Assembly (NCBI GenBank): GCA_964392365.1
Contig: CAYMPH010000001.1
Span: forward strand, 124,001-188,000
Direction: 5' to 3'
Source of the DNA: CAYMPH01 sp964392365
GTDB lineage: Bacteria > Spirochaetota > UBA4802 > UBA5550
DNA length: 64,000 bases
A program made the translations under genes and the position numbers. Positions 42,866 through 52,409 of the stretch are shown piece after piece. The first letter of the stretch is position 1, and the number at the start of each line of letters is the position of its first letter. Under the pieces are notes generated by a model that ran no database searches, was not told the origin of the DNA, and saw nothing but the letters and a program-made list of their open reading frames with translations.

Positions 42866-44750
42866 GCCGTTTCATTAATGTTTTTCTCTGATCAAGATCA
42901 TAAAAAACTTTTGCATTAAAACATTCATAAGCAAGCTGATAAGAAAAAGAAATTATATCAACAATAACTCCCCCGCTGGATGATTCATCAATAAGAATTT
43001 TCCCTATCAGCAATGAAGACAGGAGCTCTGCTCTTTCAAATCCGGTTATTACGCAATCTGAAAAAGGCAAAGGCATAGGATTATCAATATTATTTTTTTC
43101 TCTGGTGACTGGTGTCCGTAAATTTTCACGTAGTGATTCCTTGCTTTCAGAACAGGTCCATTTCTTATGCATATCATAAAGCATCTGAAGTTTAACTGCA
43201 GTTGAATAGAAAAACTCGCTGATTGTTTTGATAAAAGTTTCAACATGCGCCATTGTTTTAATCTGTCCGTCCAGTATCTTCTTAACTTCCTTTCTCGATA
43301 TTGCAAGTGTCGGATTATTGCTTTTGAAATAATGCATTTCATTAAGCATTGAAGTGACTCTGGTCATTTCCTCTTCAAAAAAGAACGGGTCGAAAACAGA
43401 TCCGAGAATAGTGTTTCCATTGTTATCCCTGAAAAAAACCGGAGTCCCGTTCAGTATTGGAGTAAATGTATTCTTAAAATAATTCAAAAGAGCATCTAAA
43501 AAATTAAAAAAGTTTTCCTCATAAACCGCTTCCGGATTTAACTTTTTTTTATCAATTGTTTTCCACTGAATCTCTGCAGATTTTAACAGCCTGTTAACTC
43601 CGGAGTCATCATTGTTCACCATAAAATAAATTGTTTCATATACTTCAAGATTGCTTTTTAATGAATCAATCAGCTTTCTTTTTTTGGTAGCAGGATCCTT
43701 ACCGGCTTTTTTCAGAAAATCCTCACTGTAGTCCCAGACATCGGTACTTACAGCCGGTGCAGCTATTTCATAATAAGCTGTGAGTTCACGCTGGGTAAAA
43801 GGCCTCTGATAAATTAATGCTTCAGCACAGAATAGAAGCAGTTCCGAAAAATTTCTGACACCGTAATTAATATTAATCTGCCTTGAAATAAAACCGTTAT
43901 CATCCTGTACAGCCGGAAGAAATGATCTTAATACTGATATATATTCATAAACAAGCTTTTCCCTTGCAAAATTTTCCTTTTCTTTTTCCTTCTTAATATT
44001 CACATCATCAGTAGATGATATTTCATATTTTTTAAAATCTGATAAGCCGCGGAGCTTGTTTTCAACAAGAAGAATCATCTCCTCCCTTATCTCGCTTTTC
44101 AATTTAAGAAAAGAAAAATATTTTTTAATGAATTCCTTCAATTCCCTGTCAAAATTATTTTTCTCCATCCATTTAATTGAATCATAACTGATTCCGCTAA
44201 ATGGTTTGCCTGTAAGCCATTTTCTGAAAAGTCTCAAATAATTAAAAATAACCGGGCTTTCAATATCCGGATCACGGATAATATCGAGCAGGATATCCGG
44301 AAGGCTGTTAAGAATTAATTCCTGATAAACGCTGATCTCTTTAAATATTTTTAATAATTTTTTTGTCGGGATCAGCCTTTTTCTTATTCCAATACCGAAT
44401 CTGTTATTTTTATGAGCAAGATACCTTTTTCTGAAAATTTTCAGACTTTTAAATTTAATTTGAATTGAATCAATATAATATGAAGTATCTGTCGGGCCGA
44501 GTATATCATAAGATGCGCCTGCCTGAGATGCGGAATCTTTCTGCTTCTGGGACTTATCCTGCCGGGTTTTATCTTCGCAGTTTTTCAGAAGTTCTATTAT
44601 TGCGCTGTATTTTTCTGCAGGGGATATTTTTTCATTGGTAAAAAGGGAATTTACGAGATCTTTCTTGCTTTCAGGTATTTCTTTGGTAATCAATAGAAAT
44701 TTTGCCTGTTTTTCTATAAGCTCAAATTCATTTTTATCTGCTTTTCCCAT
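42846..44750 (-). CDS. Conserved-looking hypothetical protein, 634 aa
   Basis: I do not recognise this protein. It is almost all helical and highly charged, with a low-complexity basic/Gln stretch near residues 57-75 (CEDKTRQDKSQKQKDSASQ) and a C-terminal domain rich in aromatic residues ('FFNFLDALLNYFKNTFTPILNGTPVFFRDNNGNTILGSVFDPFFFEEEM'). No signal peptide or clear TM segment. Composition and a consistent third-base pattern suggest a real gene. It overlaps the convergent DUF4185 gene by 20 bp. It may be lineage-specific. Weak ribosome site before ATG 44750. Confidence 0.55.
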   Translation of the reverse strand: MGKADKNEFELIEKQAKFLLITKEIPESKKDLVNSLFTNEKISPAEKYSAIIELLKNCEDKTRQDKSQKQKDSASQAGASYDILGPTDTSYYIDSIQIKFKSLKIFRKRYLAHKNNRFGIGIRKRLIPTKKLLKIFKEISVYQELILNSLPDILLDIIRDPDIESPVIFNYLRLFRKWLTGKPFSGISYDSIKWMEKNNFDRELKEFIKKYFSFLKLKSEIREEMILLVENKLRGLSDFKKYEISSTDDVNIKKEKEKENFAREKLVYEYISVLRSFLPAVQDDNGFISRQININYGVRNFSELLLFCAEALIYQRPFTQRELTAYYEIAAPAVSTDVWDYSEDFLKKAGKDPATKKRKLIDSLKSNLEVYETIYFMVNNDDSGVNRLLKSAEIQWKTIDKKKLNPEAVYEENFFNFLDALLNYFKNTFTPILNGTPVFFRDNNGNTILGSVFDPFFFEEEMTRVTSMLNEMHYFKSNNPTLAISRKEVKKILDGQIKTMAHVETFIKTISEFFYSTAVKLQMLYDMHKKWTCSESKESLRENLRTPVTREKNNIDNPMPLPFSDCVITGFERAELLSSLLIGKILIDESSSGGVIVDIISFSYQLAYECFNAKVFYDLDQRKTLMKRLKDLDV

Positions 44751-45000
44751 ATACTTTTTATTGATTCCTGTTTCTCATCTGTCAAGAATAATTATATTGA
44801 CACTTTTTGAAATTTAAGTTAAAAATCATCTGTTTAGTTGATATGCTGATTAATTTGTTTAGGATTAACATAAACAAAGCCTTTTCCTTATTCATGTAAA
44901 AATTATTGCTTTAAATCTTTTTTATTAAGTGTCTGCAATTTCATAGCTTTTTTTTATATTATTTATTTTTATAAAATTATAAATTACAAGCGAGGCAATT

Positions 45001-45910
45001 ATGGATAAAATCAGATTTGACGGGAAAACAGCAATAATCACAGGGGCAGGCGCCGGTCTCGGCAGAACCTATGCTATTGAACTTGCTTCACGAGGAGCAA
45101 ATGTTGTTGTGAATGATGTCGGCTCACAGCGTGACGGCATTGGAGAAGATCACTCACCGGCTGATACTGTTGTTGATGAAATCCGCAAATCCGGCGGAAA
45201 AGCAGCTGCTAATTATGATTCAGTTGCAACTGTTTCAGGCGGAAAATCCATTGTAAAAACAGCAGTTGACAACTTCGGCAGTGTAGATATTTTAATTAAT
45301 AATGCAGGCATAATAAGGGATAAATCACTGGTTAAAATGGAAGAAGAAGACTGGGATAAGCTGATATCTGTAAATCTTAAAGGGGCTTTCTGCGTAACAA
45401 AACCTGCATTTGCACTTATGAAAGAAAAAAAAATACGGCAGAATTATTTTCACTTCATCCGGTTCAGGGCTGTTTGGAAATTTCGGCCAGACGAATTATG
45501 CTTCAGTTAAAATGGGCCTGATAGGATTCATGAACTCACTTAGAATCGAGGGTGCAAAATACAATGTTTTAACAAACTCGATTGTACCGATCGCTGCATC
45601 ACGCATGACAAAAGATGTCTGGCCGGAGTCAACTCATGAAAAACTCAGTCCGGAATTCATTACGCCGATGGTTGTTTATCTGTCTTCTGAAAAATGCATG
45701 GAATCAGGAATGATGTTCAACTGTTCAGGCGGATGGTTCAGCAGATCTGCAATAGTATGCGCATCCGGAGTAATTCTCGGAGACGGTAAAAGAAAAATTG
45801 AAGCTGAAGAAATATTTGAAAATATGGATAAAATTATGAATATAGATGACGCTAAAATATTAAATAACGTTGCTGAAAGTGTAGGATATTTATCCAGGCT
45901 GCTTTCTTGA
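45001..45910 (+). pseudogene. (3R)-hydroxyacyl-CoA dehydrogenase (MFE2-type SDR) with frameshift in A9
   Basis: Two frames, 45001-45510 and 45512-45910, together make one SDR of about 302 aa. The first gives 'GKTAIITGAGAGLGRTYAIEL', VVNDVG, NNAGIIRDKS and 'DWDKLISVNLKGAF'. The second gives 'MGLIGFMNSLRIEGAKYNVLTNSIVP' and 'GGWFSRSAIV', matching peroxisomal-type MFE2 dehydrogenases, which insert GDGIGE-like loops after beta-2. The break lies in GAAAAAAAAATACGG (nine A at about 45425-45433): removing one A restores KKYGRIIFTSSGSGLFGNFGQTNYASVK with Ser and YxxxK intact. Either a real mutation, polymerase slippage with a full product, or a sequencing error. Role: beta-oxidation of (3R)-hydroxyacyl-CoA. 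Confidence 0.85.
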
Positions 45911-45984
45911 GATATAATTTTATATATAATCTATACTTCAGCATGGCTTCTATTTTCACAGGATATTGTTTATCTGAAATCAGA

Positions 45985-47946
45985 TTAAGGCGTTACAATC
46001 GGGAATGTGCCTGGTGCTTTATCAATCAGAGAAAAAAATCTGATTAAATCCAATCTGCTTCCCTTAATTTTAAATTCATCATTCAGGAGCGTATCTTTTA
46101 CTCCGGCTTTTCCTGTCACCATTTTAAGAAATAGTTCCTTTTTAACAGTCAGAGTCGCACTTGCATCAGCTGCAGGTGATGATTTTTTAAAATGCAGAAC
46201 TGCATTCTCTATCCATAAAACGAATGATTCATTTTTATCAGATATAACAAGATTGATTTTAAAATTTTTTCCTTCAGCATCCGGGCCATTCAGTCCTGCT
46301 GCCATAGCTTCAAGAAAACGATCAACCGGAGTTTCTCTTAACATATCAATGAAACTGCTGCGGTCTACACCCTTTGCAGGCGGGCCATTCCGCAGTTCTG
46401 CAGCAGCTGTAAGATAACTGTTGCGCCATGTGGCAGATTCTGCCATATAGCCCATCTGATCATATGTGCGAGACAGTAATTTAATCGCGCTTCTATTGCC
46501 GGGATCTGCAAACACAACATGATTAAGCAGCTCTGCAGTCCACCTGTAGTCCCCTTTATCAAAGGCAGCCTGTGCAGCTGCAACGGCCCTGTCTGCACCC
46601 CCAATGAGTTCAATGTAGCGCTTTGCTGATTCCTCCGGTGGAAGAGGATTCAGGTTTGCAGGATTTCCGTCATAAAATCCCATATAAAACTGATATACTG
46701 CTTTTACATTGTGACGGAGATTGCCGTAATATCCCCGGCAGGCAAGATAATTTTCAAGCGACTTCGGCAGCTTTACAATATCAGCAATTTCTCCTGCAGT
46801 GTATCCTGCGTTTATTAAACGCACAGTCTGGTCGTGAGTATATTTATATGCATCGCGGTGTTTGGTTATAAATTCGGCTATGCGTACCCTTCCCCATATC
46901 GGCCAGTTGTGCGTTGCAAATAATACATCTGCATCTGCAGACTGTTCCAGCGCCTGATCAAGATAATCAGACCAGCGCAAAGCATTGCGCACCTTGGCTC
47001 CCCTCACAGGCAGAAGATTGTGCATGGTCTGTGCAATAATTTCAGCACCGCAATAAGCCTTTTTATCCGGCAGAAGAAAAGTAAGCTCTGCAGGAGCCTC
47101 TGCGCCCGGAACATTATAGAACACAAAGCGGATTCCATCAACAATCACATTCTCCTTCGGCAGTCTGATAATACGGCTCGGCTTGAGAATGCCTCCGCTT
47201 CCGTACGAAACAGCCTTGCCAAGTCCTGTATCTATGAGACCTTTAACTGACCGGTCGAGATTTCTGCCGAACTGATAAACTGACCGTCTAGCCATTGCAG
47301 TACCGACCATTATATTTTCGCTGATAGATTCTTCCATGAAATTTTCCGGTGCAATAACAGGAATTTTTTCAGCAGAAGCATCCTGTATTGAAATAACTCC
47401 GAAGACACCTCCGAAATGATCAATATGGCTGTGAGTAAATATAATTGCCGATACCTGCCTGCTGCCAAGATGTCTGCGCGCAAATCCAATTGCAGCTGCT
47501 GCGCTTTCCCGGCTGGTAAGAGGATCTACCACGATCCACCCTGTTCTTCCTTCAATCAAAGTCATATTGGCAATATCAAATCCGCGCAGCTGGTAAATGC
47601 CTTCTGCAACTTTAAAAAGTCCTGCTTTTGAATTAAGAACAGCGTGCCGCCAGAGAACCGGATTAACTGTAGCAGGAGCCTTGCCTTCGACAAATTTAAA
47701 AGCGTTAAAATCAATCAGAGTTTCGCCTGAAGAATTTGTTATTTTCCCTTCAGGAGCTGCAATAAATCCGCGCTTTGCATCTTCATATGACAGTAGATCA
47801 TCAAACTTAAGTGCTGCAGCTGAATCTTCATTAAATTTGATTGTATATTTATCTGCATCACCTGACATGCCGCCTGATTTTCTGCTGCAGCCCGATATAA
47901 TTACTGAGATTAAAATAAATATAATTAAATAATAAAGTTTTTTCAT
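45985..47946 (-). CDS. Alkyl/aryl-sulfatase lipoprotein (SdsA1/MBL type)
   Basis: About 653 residues from ATG 47946 (AAGGAGGG 9 nt upstream). Lipobox VIISGC near residue 20. The MBL sulfatase core shows 'LRGFDIANMTLIEGRTGWIVVDPLTS', the metal motif THSHIDHFGG, 'CGAEIIAQTMHNLLPVRGA' and ATHNWPIWG. The alkyl-sulfatase dimerisation domain then gives 'YTAGEIADIVKLPKSLENYLACRGYYGNLRHNVKAVYQFYMGFYDGNP', and a SCP2-like C-terminal domain follows (~520-650). SdsA1-type enzymes hydrolyse alkyl sulfates such as SDS, liberating sulfate. Predicted lipid-anchored in periplasm or surface. Sulfate released could feed the APS reductase pathway, by inference only. 35 bp downstream of a glycosyltransferase gene, likely one operon. 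Confidence 0.88.
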   Translation of the reverse strand: MKKLYYLIIFILISVIISGCSRKSGGMSGDADKYTIKFNEDSAAALKFDDLLSYEDAKRGFIAAPEGKITNSSGETLIDFNAFKFVEGKAPATVNPVLWRHAVLNSKAGLFKVAEGIYQLRGFDIANMTLIEGRTGWIVVDPLTSRESAAAAIGFARRHLGSRQVSAIIFTHSHIDHFGGVFGVISIQDASAEKIPVIAPENFMEESISENIMVGTAMARRSVYQFGRNLDRSVKGLIDTGLGKAVSYGSGGILKPSRIIRLPKENVIVDGIRFVFYNVPGAEAPAELTFLLPDKKAYCGAEIIAQTMHNLLPVRGAKVRNALRWSDYLDQALEQSADADVLFATHNWPIWGRVRIAEFITKHRDAYKYTHDQTVRLINAGYTAGEIADIVKLPKSLENYLACRGYYGNLRHNVKAVYQFYMGFYDGNPANLNPLPPEESAKRYIELIGGADRAVAAAQAAFDKGDYRWTAELLNHVVFADPGNRSAIKLLSRTYDQMGYMAESATWRNSYLTAAAELRNGPPAKGVDRSSFIDMLRETPVDRFLEAMAAGLNGPDAEGKNFKINLVISDKNESFVLWIENAVLHFKKSSPAADASATLTVKKELFLKMVTGKAGVKDTLLNDEFKIKGSRLDLIRFFSLIDKAPGTFPIVTP

Positions 47947-47981
47947 TGATCGGGCCCTCCTTTTTATTGTAAAAGATTCAA

Positions 47982-49433
47982 TCACACACTGACGGACTTC
48001 CTATTCATTGCAAGTTTTACAATATTATAAGCCCCGTCATAAGTTTCGGATTTTTTCTGTTTAATTATATTTTTACAGTACATTGTAAGAAGGTCATCTT
48101 CTTTTATCATCAGATCAAGCGCCTGCAGAATCAGAGGTATAGTCTCGCACTCAATAGTGCCGTCGCCGATCTCAGCACTTCTGATCGCGCCCCAGGCTTC
48201 GTGACCGCCTACCCGCTTTATCATCAGTTTCGGTACAGGATAGTAGGCAAGCTCGCTCGGCTTTGTTATAATAAAATCACTGTGTCTCATCAGCATGTTG
48301 GTTGTATATACTGCTGCAAAAGTATCCCTGCTGAAAAAGTTATACACGCCGGACAAGGTACCGCTGTTCATTTTTCCAATTAAACCGGCAGTATCCGTCC
48401 AGTCAGTAAAATTTCTCGTGCTGATGCCGTTATCAGACAGAAGCTTATTGATCATTTCAAAAATTTCCCTGTGGTCGCCGGAATTGACAAAAAGAACAAC
48501 TTCTTTGCTTTTTATCAGCGGAACAAGGTGCAACAGAATGCTTTTCATTATATCACCCTGAGCTCCGGCGCCGCCGATCGGCAGAATTATTCTGCGCGGC
48601 ATCTTTTTTTTCATTCTCTTAATACGTGCAGCACAGTCTTTCTCTATATTGCTCACAAGTTCATGATCAATAAAATGCCCCATGCACCTTATATCTTCCA
48701 CAGGTATAGGATTCAGTACAGGTTTATCTGAATCAAAGTTTCTGAGAATACGGTAACCAAAGTATGATGAAGGGCCCTGTATCGCCTGAATGGCCCCCTG
48801 TGCAAGATGCAGGCCCATTGGCCAGTTATCAAGTATGGCATTGGTAACATTTTTCATGCCTGCGTGTACGGCTGCCTGCGCAGGCCACGGATGAGTTGAT
48901 ACAACAGGCATGGTATCAGGAAGAGACTTATATATCTGCGCCATAAGCTCTGTCATGTGAAGGTCCGCTGCATTATATGTGAGCTTTTTAAATCCTTCTG
49001 AATTTAACGGCTCCCAGTAGAATTTATTGAAAAGCGTGAACTTCTGCGATAAACGGGAACCTAGTGAATAAAGGCTGTTCAGGTGTTCAATAATTTTACC
49101 GGACGGTGCGTTTTTAAATGACATGAGATCGAGCCAGTATGGTGTCAGTCCCATTGAGTTTGCTGCAGACGCTATTGCCATTGCTGCGCGGTAATGCCCG
49201 TATCCCATTCTGATTGTTCCGACAATTATACCTTTTTTATCTATAACCGGCGGAGCATCCTGTGAGATCACAAGATTTTTTACTCCAAGGATTTTTCCTA
49301 TAATACTATTTGTTTCAGCTGCAAGAGGATAAACTGCATCAGGATTATATCCGTATTTTTTAGAAAATGATTTTTTCTGTTTCAGGGCTTTTGATTCTGC
49401 AGATTTTTTAATTTTGTTGCCGTAAATTTCCAT
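47982..49433 (-). CDS. MGDG-synthase-like glycosyltransferase
   Basis: 483 residues. 'KGIIVGTIRMGYGHYRAAMAIASAANSMG' is the N-terminal nucleotide/lipid loop of GT28-like glycolipid synthases, followed by 'YWLDLMSFKN', 'VVSTHPWPAQAAVH', 'RRIILPIGGAGAQG', 'EVVLFVNSGDHREIF' and 'DFIITKPSELAYYPVPKLMIKRVGGHEAWGA', which resembles the C-terminal UDP-sugar site of MGDG/UDP-glucose diacylglycerol transferases. It should make a glycosyl-lipid at the membrane. No TM segment is seen; a peripheral protein. Strong GGGGAG ribosome site. In an apparent operon with the alkylsulfatase (35 bp apart), away from galE, which is divergent 220 bp upstream. Confidence 0.72.
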   Translation of the reverse strand: MEIYGNKIKKSAESKALKQKKSFSKKYGYNPDAVYPLAAETNSIIGKILGVKNLVISQDAPPVIDKKGIIVGTIRMGYGHYRAAMAIASAANSMGLTPYWLDLMSFKNAPSGKIIEHLNSLYSLGSRLSQKFTLFNKFYWEPLNSEGFKKLTYNAADLHMTELMAQIYKSLPDTMPVVSTHPWPAQAAVHAGMKNVTNAILDNWPMGLHLAQGAIQAIQGPSSYFGYRILRNFDSDKPVLNPIPVEDIRCMGHFIDHELVSNIEKDCAARIKRMKKKMPRRIILPIGGAGAQGDIMKSILLHLVPLIKSKEVVLFVNSGDHREIFEMINKLLSDNGISTRNFTDWTDTAGLIGKMNSGTLSGVYNFFSRDTFAAVYTTNMLMRHSDFIITKPSELAYYPVPKLMIKRVGGHEAWGAIRSAEIGDGTIECETIPLILQALDLMIKEDDLLTMYCKNIIKQKKSETYDGAYNIVKLAMNRKSVSV

Positions 49434-49656
49434 AATATACTCCCCGGTTTTTCAAATATTACCGTTTTCAATCTATATTTTTATCTGTATTTTTATTATA
49501 TAAAATCCTCTGCATTTTAAACAATATCTTTCAACTTTGTCAATTTTAAAAGATGTATAAATCCGATTCATTTAAAAATGAATATCTGTTTGACATTTTA
49601 ATATTGAAATATTGATTATATATTTGCTGATAAAAATAAAGTAATAAGGCGTGCAA

Positions 49657-50643
49657 ATGAAAGACATTCTCGTTACAGGCGGCGCAGGCTACATCGGCAG
49701 CCATGTAGTAAAAATGCTTGCAGAAAAAGGCTACAGGCCGGTTGTCTACGATAATCTTATAAATGGATTTAAAGATTTCATCGAAGGATATGAATTCATA
49801 AATGCGGATATTGGTGATTACAATGCTGCGATGTCTGTTTTTAAAAAATACGACATCCACTGCGTAATGAACTTTGCTTCATTTATTGCTGTTGGTGAAT
49901 CAGTTCAATATCCGCTTAAGTACTATGAAAACAACGTATCCAAAACAATAACATTCTTCAAAGCAATGAAAGATTCCAATGTCAGAAGAATCATTTTTTC
50001 ATCAACAGCTGCAGTTTACGGATTTCCTGAATCACTTCCCATTACAGAAAATACAGCTCTCAATCCTATTAATCCTTACGGCAGAACAAAATTGTTTATT
50101 GAAGAAATTCTCCGGGATCTTGACAGGTCAGATAATCTTAAATCTATATGCCTCAGATATTTCAACGTAGCAGGAGCAGATATATCCGCAAAAATCGGCG
50201 AAAGCCATGTTCCGGAAACACATTTAATCCCGCTTGTTTTGCGCTCAGTAATAGATCCTCAATACAGGCTTACAGTATATGGAACGGATTACAAAACTCA
50301 TGACGGTACCTGCATCAGAGATTATATTCACGTGAACGATCTCGCATCAGCTCATATACTTGCACTCGAATATCTTCTCCAAAAAAACAAGAGCGGCATA
50401 TTCAATCTGGGGAACGGGAAAGGATTTACTGTAAAGGAAATTATTGAGTCCGTAAAACGAGTAACAGGAAAAACCCCTAAAATTGATGAAGGCTCCCGCC
50501 GCGCCGGAGATCCAGACGTGCTCGTTGCCTCATCAGAAAAAGCTGAACAGGAGCTTAAATGGAAACCGCAATTTAATGATATAGACACGATTGTTGAAAC
50601 AGCCTGGAAATGGGAATCTGCAGGAAAACGAAAAGGTTATTGA
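49657..50643 (+). CDS. galE: UDP-glucose 4-epimerase
   Basis: About 328 residues from ATG 49657 (AAGG 7 nt upstream; GTG 49651 is too close). Extended SDR: 'ILVTGGAGYIGSHVVKMLAEKGY', VYDNLINGF, 'VMNFASFIAVGESVQYPLKYY', 'SSTAAVYG', YGRTK (catalytic YxxxK), 'LRYFNVAGAD' and 'GTCIRDYIHVNDLASAHILALEYL'. Interconverts UDP-glucose and UDP-galactose, feeding glycolipid or polysaccharide synthesis; the divergent MGDG-synthase-like gene is an obvious user of its product. Cytosolic and full length. Confidence 0.93.
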   Translation: MKDILVTGGAGYIGSHVVKMLAEKGYRPVVYDNLINGFKDFIEGYEFINADIGDYNAAMSVFKKYDIHCVMNFASFIAVGESVQYPLKYYENNVSKTITFFKAMKDSNVRRIIFSSTAAVYGFPESLPITENTALNPINPYGRTKLFIEEILRDLDRSDNLKSICLRYFNVAGADISAKIGESHVPETHLIPLVLRSVIDPQYRLTVYGTDYKTHDGTCIRDYIHVNDLASAHILALEYLLQKNKSGIFNLGNGKGFTVKEIIESVKRVTGKTPKIDEGSRRAGDPDVLVASSEKAEQELKWKPQFNDIDTIVETAWKWESAGKRKGY

Positions 50644-50766
50644 TTTTTTATTTCGAATCTGCACGGCAATTAATTAATCTTCATTCTTCTATGTAAAAAT
50701 GGTGTACTTTTCTCACTAAAACTTAATCAAAAAATTTACATTGACATAAAACGCGTTGATATCCAA

Positions 50767-50785
50767 AAGTAAAAAATTTTTACTT
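50767..50785. promoter_or_regulatory. 19-nt palindrome before first HTH-BtrH cassette
   Basis: AAGTAAAAA and TTTTTACTT around one central base, 29 nt ahead of ATG 50814. A TTGACA lies about 30 nt upstream of it (near 50740). Operator-like, but the second cassette has no matching site, so relevance is uncertain. Confidence 0.3.
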
Positions 50786-50813
50786 ACAACAATCCATATA
50801 ATGGAGCAGAGAA

Positions 50814-51230
50814 ATGAAAGTAAATGAAGTGCCGCAGGATAATATAGACAGGTGTTTCTCACGAGGCGATACACCTGACATGTATTATGCTGTTGATGAT
50901 AAAGGTGATATAGTACAGGTATGGTGCAAGGGATGGGCTGAGAGTGAAAACTCATGGAGAAATCTCATGATCATGTTCAATGAGCTCGCTGAAGATGCAA
51001 AAGAACGCATAAAAAAAGGAGAGACTTCTCCGATAGAATATTACATGCATAAATCACATTTAGACCTTGATCATTTCGCTCCTCAAATAGGATTTTCCAA
51101 GAGGAAAATTAAGAAGCACTTCAAGCTAAAGAACTTCGAAAAGCTGGACAACAAGACACTACAGATATATGCAGATTTCTTTAATATAGACGTTAACGAA
51201 ATAAAAAATTTCACAAAAGGACTCAAATGA
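50814..51230 (+). CDS. HTH-like small protein, cassette copy 1
   Basis: 138 residues, not of a family I recognise by name. N-terminal ~60: 'VPQDNIDRCFSRGDTPDMYYAVDDKGDIVQVWCKGW', a small beta-rich block. C-terminal ~70: 'HLDLDHFAPQIGFSKRKIKKHFKLKNFEKLDNKTLQIYADFFNIDVNEIKNFTKG', which has the helix spacing of an XRE/Cro-type HTH (a turn at 'GFSKRKI', then recognition-like KKHF). Its last 4 bases overlap the start of the BtrH_N gene (ATGA), meaning coupled translation and perhaps a physical partner. Near-identical paralogue at 52410. Either a regulator of the cassette or an adapter for the acyltransferase. Confidence 0.6.
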   Translation: MKVNEVPQDNIDRCFSRGDTPDMYYAVDDKGDIVQVWCKGWAESENSWRNLMIMFNELAEDAKERIKKGETSPIEYYMHKSHLDLDHFAPQIGFSKRKIKKHFKLKNFEKLDNKTLQIYADFFNIDVNEIKNFTKGLK

Positions 51231-52252
51231 AAAATATAATAAAAAAACCAAAACTTTCAGAATTCAAGCATCTTCCAGCTGCTCATTGCGAAACAGGAGC
51301 TGTATCCTCACTCCTGACACACCATGGTTATCCGATTTCAGAACCTATGGCTTTCGGGGTAGCAAGCGGAATTACATGCTTTTATTTTCCTTTTTTAAAG
51401 ATATGGAATTATCCGATGATATCATTCCGCATGACTCCGCGTTCAACCATTAAGGGCGTTCCGAAAATGCTTGGAATCAAATTCTTCATGAGAACATTCA
51501 AAGACCAGAAACAGGCCATGGATGACCTTGATAAGTGCCTGGCAAATGACCAGCCGGCAGGTTGTACAGCCGGAGTTAATGCGCTACCATACTTTTTGCC
51601 GGAAATGAGGATATTCTTCAACGCACATAGCACGATTGCAGTCGGCAAGGAAGGCGACGATTACCTGATCAGCGACCCGGTCTTTGACCATATAACACGA
51701 TGTTCGTCAGTTGATTATCAGAAAGCCCGCTTCGTAAAAGGCCCGAACGCTCCAAACGGATTTATGTGGTATCCTGTTTTCATACCGGAAAAAATTGATC
51801 TTTCAAAAGCTATCAAAAAAGCTATCAAGAAAACAGTGGGCATGATGCTTCAGCCGATATTTCCATTTGTCGGAATCAAAGGAATCAACACTGTAATTAA
51901 AACAGTGGAAAATCTCCAGAAAAATCCAGATAAAAAATACGTTAAAGGATTTCTGAACAACATTGTACTTTTCCAGGAGGAAGTTGGTACAGGCGGAGGC
52001 GGTTACCGTTTCATGTACGCCGGTTTTCTCAAAGAAGCTTATAAAATGCTGAATGTACCTCAATTGGAAGAGGCTGCAGATAAATTCATCTCAAGTGGTG
52101 ATTTCATGCGTAAGGCTGCTCTTTCAATGACAAAAGTAGTTCGGGGCAAACAGGATCCGTGCGATCTTTCAGAGATTCTGGGCCATATGCGCGAATGGAT
52201 GAAAGTGGAAAAAGAAGCATACCTCATTTTGAAATCAATTAAGTGGAAATGA
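51227..52252 (+). CDS. BtrH_N/DUF4872-like acyltransferase, cassette copy 1
   Basis: 341 residues. The N-terminal half matches BtrH_N: 'AAHCETGAVSSLLTHHGYPISEPMAFGVASGI', with a candidate nucleophile C21. 'FFNAHSTIAVGKEGDDYLISDPVFD' then supplies H134 and D150, a C39/papain-like triad order. The second half is helical like DUF4872 ('YVKGFLNNIVLFQEEVGTGGGGYRFMYAGFLKEAY'). BtrH moves an acyl group from an acyl carrier protein to an amine in butirosin biosynthesis, so an ACP-dependent acyl transfer is predicted; the acceptor is unknown. A dedicated ACP gene lies 4 kb away. No signal or TM segment, although a hydrophobic FYFPFLKIW occurs. Coupled to the HTH-like gene. Confidence 0.75.
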   Translation: MKNIIKKPKLSEFKHLPAAHCETGAVSSLLTHHGYPISEPMAFGVASGITCFYFPFLKIWNYPMISFRMTPRSTIKGVPKMLGIKFFMRTFKDQKQAMDDLDKCLANDQPAGCTAGVNALPYFLPEMRIFFNAHSTIAVGKEGDDYLISDPVFDHITRCSSVDYQKARFVKGPNAPNGFMWYPVFIPEKIDLSKAIKKAIKKTVGMMLQPIFPFVGIKGINTVIKTVENLQKNPDKKYVKGFLNNIVLFQEEVGTGGGGYRFMYAGFLKEAYKMLNVPQLEEAADKFISSGDFMRKAALSMTKVVRGKQDPCDLSEILGHMREWMKVEKEAYLILKSIKWK

Positions 52253-52290
52253 AAAAAAATTCAGCATGGATATTCATGATAAAACTTTTA

Positions 52291-52338
52291 AAAAAAAGAG
52301 CTTAATACATGTACACATGTACTAAGCTCTTTTTTTTA
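52291..52338 (+). terminator. Rho-independent terminator after first HTH-BtrH cassette
   Basis: AAAGAGCTTA-A-TACATGT pairs with ACATGTA-C-TAAGCTCTTT (one mismatch), loop 2 nt, followed by eight T; the upstream A-run makes it symmetric. It separates the two cassettes into independent transcripts. Confidence 0.88.
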
Positions 52339-52409
52339 TTGACAGAGATGTATTCCTCCCGGAATTTTTAAAAATTTATCAATCAATAATTAATTAAACG
52401 GAGTATAAT

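Noticed and set aside
45512..45910. Separate gene with its own ATG
   Set aside because: It is the C-terminal half of the frameshifted SDR; the ATG is an internal Met following the YxxxK motif.
46007..46417. 136-aa plus-strand ORF opposite the alkylsulfatase gene
   Set aside because: Frame shadow of a well-supported minus-strand gene with MBL and dimerisation motifs.
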